Below, piece by piece: positions 50,248 through 57,995 of a stretch of 64,000 nt of DNA. Each line of letters begins with the position of its first letter. Positions within the stretch are counted from its first letter, which is position 1. The DNA comes from an uncultured Pelagibacteraceae bacterium. GTDB lineage: Bacteria; Pseudomonadota; Alphaproteobacteria; Pelagibacterales; Pelagibacteraceae. The notes below the pieces were generated by a model. It had not been told where the DNA came from, did not search any database, and saw only the letters and a list, made by a program, of their open reading frames with translations. The stretch is taken from the NCBI GenBank assembly GCA_902555945.1, contig CACDUS010000002.1, positions 1-64,000 of the forward strand, written 5' to 3'. The translations under genes and the position numbers were made by a program.

Positions 50248-52005
50248 GAAATTATTTGTATTGTAGGCCCAGTTTTGCTCAATCTTAATACTTTCAATTT
50301 GCTTTTCTTTAATTCCCTCAAAAAACAAATAACCATTTATAATTTTTACATCTTTAATTGCATTAAAGTGAGATCTTTCTAAACATGGGAATTTAATGTC
50401 CCCACATCTTTTTAAATTTTCTGTCACTCTAAATATCTTATTATTCAATCTTTCTATTTCAAAATTTTGATATTTGTATGTTGGTAAAGGGTAACTTTGT
50501 TTTGAATATTCTAGACTATTATATTCACTATTAATCCTATCAATATTTTTTCCAAAAAAATAAATGATACATATGACCATGATAACATTTAATTGTTTAA
50601 AACTCATAAATGTTAATAATTTGAAATAAATACAAAAAGAGAAAATACCAAATAATAAATAAGCATAACCTCCATATTTAGAGATAGGTATAAGTATCCA
50701 CCACAAAATCATTGGAACAATAAAGATTATAAATTGAAAAAGATTTAATCTTAATAAATTAAGTTTTTCTGCATTAGGAATTATTTTTCTAAATTTATTT
50801 ATCAAAGAAATAAAAATAAATATTAAAAATATTAAAACTACAACTAAAAGCCTCTCAAAATCTGGATCCTTGATAACATTTAAATGATATGAATATTTAA
50901 ATTCTTTTAAATATTCATCTGCTGAAATTATGCTTTCAGATCTTTCATTGTTTCTAATAAAAGCTTTTATACCTTTGGATCCAGCAACTAATCCTTTATT
51001 TCTTAAATCTACAACTTCATGTCCATTTGCCCAACTCAAAATATGTTTATCAAAGCATGTAATTTTAATTGGATAAGCTACACAGCCGCTATGAGCTATA
51101 TTCTTAAAAGAAGATACAATTATAATTATGAATACTAAAACAAAAGAATTTATATATTTATGATTTGATTGGAAAAATTCTTTAATATTTTTAAAAAAAA
51201 CCATTAAATATAGAGCTGCTAAAACTGAATAAGCCTTTAAAAAAAAAGAAAATGTAAGGAATATAATTATCTTATTAATCAAATTATAATCTTTATTTTC
51301 AAAAAATTTTAATACATAAAATTGAATTAAAAAAATTATAGCAATTACTGGAATATCAGTACCAAATTCTTTTGACCTAGTAAATTTTAACAATGATAAA
51401 ATTAGTATACTGTAAATAAATAAGTTTAAAATTTTTGAGTTTTGATTTAATTTTTCTGTTAAAAATATACAAAAAAACATAAAGAAAATTGTAGGTATCA
51501 AATAAATTGATTGATTGTTTATAAGAGGAAATTTAAACAAACTCATGATATCGTAAAAAGAATTTGAGTAGGCTGTAAATTCATTAACATTCACTAAACC
51601 AAATACTAATTTTTCATTTTGGATATAGCTTATATAAGGCAATTGATATAGATAAACATCATCATGAGGATTGTTAGAAGCTCCTAAAATTAAAAATAAC
51701 AATATTAATGGTACTAGAATTTTTTTTGGGTAGTGAATTAGCTGAATTTTTTTGAAAGATATTATTGATAAAATAAATCCTAAGATTAATATTGTTAAAG
51801 TGAGATTTAAATTTAGGCTTATGAAGAAATGAAAAATTACTGAAATTAGATATAAAAATATAAACCCAAATAATCCATACTCACCAATACTTTCCTCTTT
51901 ATCATTGATTAAAATTTTCTTAAATTGATAGCCATAACCAAAAATGCTTAAGGAAAAAAAAGTAAATAAAAAAATATAAATAAAAATATTTATGTATAGT
52001 TCCAT
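50245..52005 (-). CDS. Polytopic membrane protein, unknown; paralogue of the convergent neighbour
   Basis: Shared motifs, e.g. SGCVAYPIKITCFDKHILSWANGHEV vs SGCLVYPLVLSCFDFIPWHNPQLVKEFV. Confidence 0.65.
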   Translation of the reverse strand: MELYINIFIYIFLFTFFSLSIFGYGYQFKKILINDKEESIGEYGLFGFIFLYLISVIFHFFISLNLNLTLTILILGFILSIISFKKIQLIHYPKKILVPLILLFLILGASNNPHDDVYLYQLPYISYIQNEKLVFGLVNVNEFTAYSNSFYDIMSLFKFPLINNQSIYLIPTIFFMFFCIFLTEKLNQNSKILNLFIYSILILSLLKFTRSKEFGTDIPVIAIIFLIQFYVLKFFENKDYNLINKIIIFLTFSFFLKAYSVLAALYLMVFFKNIKEFFQSNHKYINSFVLVFIIIIVSSFKNIAHSGCVAYPIKITCFDKHILSWANGHEVVDLRNKGLVAGSKGIKAFIRNNERSESIISADEYLKEFKYSYHLNVIKDPDFERLLVVVLIFLIFIFISLINKFRKIIPNAEKLNLLRLNLFQFIIFIVPMILWWILIPISKYGGYAYLLFGIFSFCIYFKLLTFMSFKQLNVIMVICIIYFFGKNIDRINSEYNSLEYSKQSYPLPTYKYQNFEIERLNNKIFRVTENLKRCGDIKFPCLERSHFNAIKDVKIINGYLFFEGIKEKQIESIKIEQNWAYNTNNF

Positions 52006-52010
52006 TGTTA

Positions 52011-52086
52011 TGGTGCCCCCGCACGGATTCGAACCGCGGACCTATTGATTACAAATCAATTGCTCTACCAGCTGAGCTACAAGGGC
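52011..52086 (-). tRNA. tRNA-Thr(UGU), CCA encoded
   Basis: Minus-strand cloverleaf gcccttg-ta-gctc...gagc-attga-tttgtaa-tcaat...cgcgg-ttcgaat-ccgtg-cgggggc-a-cca; anticodon TGT. Confidence 0.93.
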
Positions 52087-52088
52087 AT
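52045..52088. repeat. 44-bp direct repeat copy 1 (5' half of tRNA-Thr; candidate att site)
   Basis: ttgattacaaatcaattgctctaccagctgagctacaagggcat, identical to 61757-61800. Confidence 0.95.
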
Positions 52089-52191
52089 TCGTATCAACGA
52101 AGTTTTTAATGTTAAAAGTCAATTAAATCAACACTAAAAAGAATTGGTCATTAAAAGGTAATTCTCTAATTCGTAACTTTGTAGCTTGTTG

Positions 52192-52274
52192 TAGACCATT
52201 TGTGACCAATCTGTCGGTGTGGCTGTCGGTTTCTCGTCGGTATAAGGATTTGATCTAATAATTTAAAAATTTAG
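52192..52274. repeat. Island-associated repeat A with three ~11-12-bp-spaced YGTCGGT motifs
   Basis: TGTCGGT at 52212 and 52224, CGTCGGT at 52235; similar segments at 54101-54170 and 61652-61690. Confidence 0.65.
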
Positions 52275-52308
52275 ACTCATGCTTCAGATTTTGGTAATCT
52301 TAATTCGA

Positions 52309-53034
52309 ATGTTATGTCCATCATGTAAAAAAGAAATGACATCCATAATTAAGGATGTTTTCTTGAAAAAAACAAATACAGTTAGAAGAGATAGATATTG
52401 CAAATGTGGATTTTTATTTTCCACTTTTGAAAAATTTAAAATAGATCGAAGTAATAGAAAAATCAGACCAGATACGTATTGGAAAAGAGAAAGAATGTAT
52501 TTTTATGGATTATATAGATACCAGGCCGCAGTAGATGCTTTTGAAAAATTATTGATTAAAAATAAACTACCAATTTTTAGATTTGAGGGAAAAAAAGGAA
52601 TTAAACATTTATCTTTTTCAAAACAAATTAAATCAAAAGAGGATTTAGAAAATATTCATTCCAGAAGGAAGAAATACAAATTTGAAAATATAAAACTCCA
52701 CTACAAAGAAAATAAAGGAAAGGCTTTATTTTGTGTAGAAATAGACAATAAAAAAATATTTCATCCAGTTGAATCCAAGAAGGAAACTATTGAAAAAATT
52801 GTTCTTGAGGAGGAGTATTGGTCGATAAGGGAAAACATTATGGGTAAAAATTTTAAAGACTCTGAAAATAAGGACAAGGTAAGAAGAGAAGTTAGCGAAT
52901 ATTACAAGTCAGCCTGTTCTTATATTAAAAACAAAGAATTCGATCAAAAATTTTTTATTAAAATGAGTGTTTCTGAAGGAAAATTGCTTTGGAAAAATAA
53001 ACAAGTTTGGGACATCTATTCTGTAGTTAGATAA
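52309..53034 (+). CDS. Hypothetical protein with N-terminal NrdR-like zinc ribbon
   Basis: MLCPSCKKEM...VRRDRYCKCGFLFSTFEKF resembles the NrdR Cys4 ribbon; remainder unrecognised. Upstream in-frame ATG at 52279. Confidence 0.6.
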   Translation: MLCPSCKKEMTSIIKDVFLKKTNTVRRDRYCKCGFLFSTFEKFKIDRSNRKIRPDTYWKRERMYFYGLYRYQAAVDAFEKLLIKNKLPIFRFEGKKGIKHLSFSKQIKSKEDLENIHSRRKKYKFENIKLHYKENKGKALFCVEIDNKKIFHPVESKKETIEKIVLEEEYWSIRENIMGKNFKDSENKDKVRREVSEYYKSACSYIKNKEFDQKFFIKMSVSEGKLLWKNKQVWDIYSVVR

Positions 53035-53107
53035 TTTTATTATTCGGCGAAGTTTCACCGAACGTCTTATATCTTTCAAAATTTCTTTAAATAATTATTT
53101 TCAATTT

Positions 53108-53275
53108 ATGAAGAAAAAAATGACTATTAAAAATCAATTGAAAATCATCAATGATGCTACTGACTTTGCAATTAAGCAGGTTGAAAGAGAAAGAGGCAAT
53201 AAACGAAACTATATAAATGAGTGGTTTAGATACATTGAGATTTCAAGTCAAAAATTAAGAAAGTATCTTAATTAA
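53108..53275 (+). CDS. Small hypothetical protein (55 aa)
   Basis: MKKKMTIKNQLKIINDATDFAIKQVERERGNKRNYINEWFRYIEISSQKLRKYLN; compact cluster with following small ORFs. Confidence 0.45.
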   Translation: MKKKMTIKNQLKIINDATDFAIKQVERERGNKRNYINEWFRYIEISSQKLRKYLN

Positions 53276-53285
53276 AGGAGGAAAT

Positions 53286-53462
53286 ATGATTGAAGAAAAA
53301 AAAGGGATCAAAACATACAAATATCTAAGACAGACACATTGTTTTAATTGTAAACAGGATATCAATTCACAACAATATGAAGAGTGTAATGATTGCAAAG
53401 GAATAGTATGCAGTTGTGGATCTTGCTTTTGTGAATGGGAGGGAGATAGATATGATTTCTAA
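53286..53462 (+). CDS. Small Cys-rich putative zinc-binding protein (58 aa)
   Basis: CFNCKQDI...CNDCKGIVCSCGSCFC; AAAGGAGG upstream; stop overlaps next start. Confidence 0.55.
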   Translation: MIEEKKGIKTYKYLRQTHCFNCKQDINSQQYEECNDCKGIVCSCGSCFCEWEGDRYDF

Positions 53463-53685
53463 TATGATCTCTAATGTCAAAGATAGCTCTAAAAAATTTA
53501 TAAGAAAACAAGCTATCGAACAGGTCAAAGAAAATATTACTTACCAACAAAAAAATATTTCGGATTACACAAAAGAGGAGCTTAGAGGATTCATTCTAAA
53601 AGAGGAAAAAAGAATAATTAAAGGTGCAAGCTTGAAGAGTGTTTTAGTGGCCGCTGCTGCAATGTTTGGGATAACATATATCTAA
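53452..53685 (+). CDS. Small hypothetical protein with C-terminal hydrophobic segment
   Basis: ATG at 53452 overlaps the previous ORF; C-terminal SVLVAAAAMFGITYI. Confidence 0.5.
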   Translation: MISNMISNVKDSSKKFIRKQAIEQVKENITYQQKNISDYTKEELRGFILKEEKRIIKGASLKSVLVAAAAMFGITYI

Positions 53686-54035
53686 TGGTTAAGTTTTTTG
53701 TAAAACAATTTATTTATGGAAGAGTTTACTTGTGGCTTAAACCTAAAATTTATGGTTTGTTATTTTTATTATTAGCCATTAGTTCAATCTTTTATCTTCA
53801 TAATGAATATTTAAGATATTTAGAAATTAATGATGATAACTACCTAATTGGAATATCTTTTGTAGTAAAAAATATTCTAATTATTTGCTTAGCTGTTGGA
53901 TATCTAATTTTTCAATATTTTTTAAACAAATCAAATAATAAAATTGAAAAGTTAGAAAGAGAGATTATTGATAATCAAAACTCTGTATCTTCCTTAGATC
54001 AATTTTTAGAACCAGAGGAATTAAATAGAGAATGA
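53685..54035 (+). CDS. Small membrane protein (2 TM, coiled-coil tail)
   Basis: Two hydrophobic stretches, then NKSNNKIEKLEREIIDNQNSVSSLDQF; 1-nt overlap with previous ORF. Confidence 0.5.
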   Translation: MVKFFVKQFIYGRVYLWLKPKIYGLLFLLLAISSIFYLHNEYLRYLEINDDNYLIGISFVVKNILIICLAVGYLIFQYFLNKSNNKIEKLEREIIDNQNSVSSLDQFLEPEELNRE

Positions 54036-54100
54036 TTGAGCTTTGGGTAGCAATAGAAGTTATTTCTTTATTCACCTTTTTATATTTTAAGCTAATTGAT

Positions 54101-54170
54101 TAGACTTTTTATTAATCTATCGGTTTGGCTATAGGTATGAGTATTTGATTTATAAATTTAAAAATTTTAA
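54101..54170. repeat. Island-associated repeat B (degenerate copy of repeat A)
   Basis: tagactttttattaatctatcggtttggctataggtatgagtatttgatttataaatttaaaaattttaa aligns with 52192-52274 with gaps. Confidence 0.55.
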
Positions 54171-54184
54171 CTTATTATCTACGA

Positions 54185-55147
54185 TTAAATGTTAGGAAAA
54201 AAACATTTATATTTTCTATTATCATTAATGGTTTCTGTAGGATTAGAATCTTTACATTTTTCAGTTTTATTTTCACACCTAGTATAAAATGAGCATCCTT
54301 TAGGTGGATTAATTGGATCAGGTAACTCTGTTTCAAATAAATTTTTAATTTCCATTTTTTGATTGATTTTTGGCACACTTTTTAAAAGTAAATTTGTGTA
54401 TGGGTGATAAGGTTTTTGAAATAATTCTTTAGCATCAGATTTTTCAACTATATCTCCAAAATACATAACCATTACTCTGTCACAAATGGCTTCTATTACT
54501 GCAAGATCATGACTAATTACAATGTAAGATAATTCAAATTTTTTTTGTAAATCGTTCAATAGATTTAATATTTGTGATTGAATCGAAACATCTAGAGCAG
54601 AAACTGGTTCATCTAAAATTATAATTTTAGCTTTTGAAAGTAATACTCTTGCAATACCAATTCTTTGAGCTTGACCTCCTGAAAATTCATGCGGGAAACG
54701 ATTTAAAAATTCTTCTTTTAAATTAACTTCTTTAATTATGGTTTTAATCTCTTTTTCAATCTCTTTTTCATCGAGCTTTCTAAGATATTTTAATGGTGCT
54801 GCTAAAGATTGATAGATTGTTTTTCTTGGATTGAGACTACTGATTGGGTCTTGGAACATGTATTGTATATGATTAGGCAATTCATGCTTTTTATAATTAT
54901 TTATGTCTTTTTCTTCTATCTTTACCTCACCAGAAGAAGGTGTAACTAATCCTGCTAACATTTTTGCTAATGTTGATTTACCACAGCCAGACTCTCCGAC
55001 AATCCCGAGCGATTCTTTCGATTTTAAATTAATATTAATATTGTTCACGGCTCTTAAATTTATTGATTGTTTATTAAATAACCCTTTATTTTTTGAATAA
55101 AATTTTGAGAGATTGTATGCAGATAAAATGTCCATTGTATTATTCAT
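54185..55147 (-). CDS. Oligopeptide/dipeptide ABC transporter ATP-binding protein (OppF/DppF)
   Basis: GESGCGKST Walker A; FSGGQAQRIGIARVL signature; CSFYTRCENKTEKC C-terminal oligopeptide-type motif. Confidence 0.92.
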   Translation of the reverse strand: MNNTMDILSAYNLSKFYSKNKGLFNKQSINLRAVNNININLKSKESLGIVGESGCGKSTLAKMLAGLVTPSSGEVKIEEKDINNYKKHELPNHIQYMFQDPISSLNPRKTIYQSLAAPLKYLRKLDEKEIEKEIKTIIKEVNLKEEFLNRFPHEFSGGQAQRIGIARVLLSKAKIIILDEPVSALDVSIQSQILNLLNDLQKKFELSYIVISHDLAVIEAICDRVMVMYFGDIVEKSDAKELFQKPYHPYTNLLLKSVPKINQKMEIKNLFETELPDPINPPKGCSFYTRCENKTEKCKDSNPTETINDNRKYKCFFPNI

Positions 55148-57002
55148 GAGGATATAAACACCTAACCTCACTATCTCCTTTCTGAACTATTTTGATATCT
55201 TCATTTAGGCAGTTATCTTTTTTAATTAAACATCGACTAGAAAATGAACATCCAATTTCTTTCTTATATGTAATTGATGGAGGACTACCTGATATCGTTG
55301 GAAGCTCTCTCTTACCAAATCCAATATGGGGAACACATTTCATCAACTGACTTGTATAAGGATGCCTTGGTTTGCTCATTATATTTTCTGTTTTACCTTC
55401 CTCAACGATTTGGCCTCCATACATTACAATTACCCGATCACAAATTTGTGAAACAACTCCAAAATCATGTGAAATAAATAAAACTGATAACCCTCTTTCT
55501 TTCCTTAAGGTATCCAGTAATAATAATATTTGAGCTTGGACTGTTACATCTAAAGCAGTTGTTGGTTCATCTGCAATAATTAATTCTGGATCATTAGTTA
55601 ATGCCATTGCAATTGAAATTCTTTGTCTCATCCCACCAGATAGTTCATGAGGATATGAATTCCATACATTTTCAATGTTAGGAATTTGAACTAGCTTTAA
55701 TAACTCTTTCCCTTTAAACGTGGCTTCTTTATTTTTTTGATGATTGTGTTCAATAAATGCTTCTTCAAGCTGTTTTCCAATCTTAATCAATGGATGTAGG
55801 GTAGAAAGAGGATCTTGGAAGATATATGAAATTTTATTTCCTCTTAACTCTCTAATTTGTTCATAGTTCATTTTTAAAATATCATCACCTTGAAATTTTA
55901 CTGATCCATCAACAATTACTCCTGGAGGAGAGGCAACAAGACAAGTAACTGATAATGCAGTTACCGATTTTCCTGAACCACTTTCACCAATTAATCCTAA
56001 ACATTCACCTTTTTTAATATCAAACGAAACATCTTTAGATGCTAGGTGTAATTTGTTATCAAATTCAAAAGCTGTAGTTAAATTTTGTACTGATAAAAAA
56101 GAATTGCTGTTATTTTTGACATTTTTATTTAATTTAATTTGTGTAACAGGCTGAGGTTTAACTAATTCTCCCTTACTTAATCTTGGATCTAACGCATCTC
56201 TAATACCATCACCAAATAAATTAACTCCAATAACAATTAAAAAAATCATAGCCCCAGGTACATATGATGTATGAGGATTTACAATTAGTGAACTTCTTCC
56301 TTCACCAAGCATTGAACCTAAATCAGCTTGTGGAGGTTGTGATCCTAAACCTAAAAAAGATAGACCAGCTGTCTCTAATATCATCCAGCCAACAGTTGTT
56401 GAAATTGTAACAACTATTACTGGAAGAATATTTGGAAAAATTTCATAAATAATAATTTTAAAATTACTCATCCCAGATAATCTTGCAGCATCAATGAATT
56501 CTTTGTTAGCAATCGTGACAGTGACACCTCTGATGTTTCTTGCAAAAAAAGGAATGTTAACTAAAGCAACTGCAATCATAGCATTGAAAAGACCTGGTCC
56601 TAAAACGGCAACTATTGCAAGTGCTAACAAAATATAAGGAAATGCCATCAATACATCTATGATACGCATAATAACGTTGTCAGTTTTATTTCCATAAAAC
56701 CCAGCAATAGTTCCAAGTATTGATCCAATGGTTGCAGAAATCAAAGCTGCTGATATTCCAACCAATAAACTTAATCTAGTTCCCCATAATAATCTTGATA
56801 ACAAGTCTCTACCTAAGTGGTCTGTACCCAGCAAATATCCTTCTGAAAAAGGTAAAAGAAATCTGTCACTAGTTTTAATGACATCAGGATCTTTTAATGG
56901 CAACAAAGGGCTTAAAAATGAAACTACAAAAATAATTACTAATAAAATCCCGCCAAATAAAGCAAGTTTATTTCTTGAAATTAATTTTAAAAAATTAATC
57001 AT
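55140..57002 (-). CDS. Fused peptide ABC transporter permease (DppC) and ATP-binding protein (DppD)
   Basis: N-terminal LLGTDHLGRDLLSRLLWGTRLSLLVG permease; C-terminal GESGSGKSV...LSGGMRQRISIAMAL ATPase in one ORF. Confidence 0.92.
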   Translation of the reverse strand: MINFLKLISRNKLALFGGILLVIIFVVSFLSPLLPLKDPDVIKTSDRFLLPFSEGYLLGTDHLGRDLLSRLLWGTRLSLLVGISAALISATIGSILGTIAGFYGNKTDNVIMRIIDVLMAFPYILLALAIVAVLGPGLFNAMIAVALVNIPFFARNIRGVTVTIANKEFIDAARLSGMSNFKIIIYEIFPNILPVIVVTISTTVGWMILETAGLSFLGLGSQPPQADLGSMLGEGRSSLIVNPHTSYVPGAMIFLIVIGVNLFGDGIRDALDPRLSKGELVKPQPVTQIKLNKNVKNNSNSFLSVQNLTTAFEFDNKLHLASKDVSFDIKKGECLGLIGESGSGKSVTALSVTCLVASPPGVIVDGSVKFQGDDILKMNYEQIRELRGNKISYIFQDPLSTLHPLIKIGKQLEEAFIEHNHQKNKEATFKGKELLKLVQIPNIENVWNSYPHELSGGMRQRISIAMALTNDPELIIADEPTTALDVTVQAQILLLLDTLRKERGLSVLFISHDFGVVSQICDRVIVMYGGQIVEEGKTENIMSKPRHPYTSQLMKCVPHIGFGKRELPTISGSPPSITYKKEIGCSFSSRCLIKKDNCLNEDIKIVQKGDSEVRCLYPHE

Positions 57003-57940
57003 TTAATCCTTGGATCTAAATATCTTTGTAACAAATCAACTGCGATATTGAATAATACATAACAAGCAGCAACAAACATGACGCCACCTTGAACAAGTAA
57101 AATATCTCTTTTTAAAATTGCATCGACCAACATCCTTCCAACACCCGGCCATTGAAAAACAATTTCAATAAAAACAGATCCAGATAAAACAAATCCAGCT
57201 TGTAAACCTAAAATTGGAAGAATAGTGACAATTGCAATTCTTAAAACATGTTTGAAAAGTACATTTCCTTCTCTAACTCCTTTAGCTCTTGCTGTTCTAA
57301 TATAATCTTGTCTAAGTATTTCTAAAACAGAGTTTCTAGTTATTCTTGCAACTACCCCAGTTGCAACTAATGCCAGTGCTATTGCAGGCATGATTAAATG
57401 ATGAATTAGATCTAAAAAATCACCTCCACCATAAATTGCATACATTCCTGATACAGGGAGCCATTGAAGATTAACTGCAAATAATAAAATCATCATCATT
57501 CCTAAAAAAAATGATGGCAATGAAATTCCAGTTAAAACAGTAAAAGTGATTATCTTATCTGTAATGGTGTATTGTTTAAATGCAGAGATTGTTCCAATTA
57601 AAACCCCTACAACAGAACATAAAATAAAAGCAGTTCCTGATAAAATTAATGTAGCATTAAATCTTTCTAAAATTTCATCTAATACAGGACGATTAAGAGC
57701 AAACGATCTTCCAAGATCACCTTGAACTAAATTGCCGAGCCAAATGAAATATCTTTGAATTAATCCCTTATCTAAACCAAGTTGTTCATTAAGAAGTTTT
57801 ACATTTTCAGGTGTTGCATATGAACCAAGTATTGCTGTTGCAGGATCACCAGGAATAAGTGAAATAATAAAAAAAACTATAATTGTAATACCCAAAAGTA
57901 CTGGAATTGCAGATAGTAATCTTTGAATGAAATAATTCAT
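56999..57940 (-). CDS. Peptide ABC transporter permease (DppB-like)
   Basis: FIISLIPGDPATAILG; VRITRNSVLEILRQDYIRTARAKGV-type motif. Confidence 0.93.
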   Translation of the reverse strand: MNYFIQRLLSAIPVLLGITIIVFFIISLIPGDPATAILGSYATPENVKLLNEQLGLDKGLIQRYFIWLGNLVQGDLGRSFALNRPVLDEILERFNATLILSGTAFILCSVVGVLIGTISAFKQYTITDKIITFTVLTGISLPSFFLGMMMILLFAVNLQWLPVSGMYAIYGGGDFLDLIHHLIMPAIALALVATGVVARITRNSVLEILRQDYIRTARAKGVREGNVLFKHVLRIAIVTILPILGLQAGFVLSGSVFIEIVFQWPGVGRMLVDAILKRDILLVQGGVMFVAACYVLFNIAVDLLQRYLDPRIK

Positions 57941-57947
57941 AATAATA

Positions 57948-57971
57948 CCCTAGGCTTTTTTAAGCCTAGGG
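57948..57971 (-). promoter_or_regulatory. Intercistronic hairpin between SBP gene and dppB-like gene
   Basis: Perfect 10-bp stem CCCTAGGCTT-tttt-AAGCCTAGGG. Confidence 0.75.
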
Positions 57972-57995
57972 CAACTATTATAATTCTTAACTTTT

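Noticed and set aside
53040-53062. TTCGGCGAA..TTCACCGAA inverted repeat after the zinc-ribbon gene as a confirmed terminator
   Set aside because: Good stem, but the following sequence (cgtcttatatc) lacks a clear T-run; left as an unassigned hairpin.
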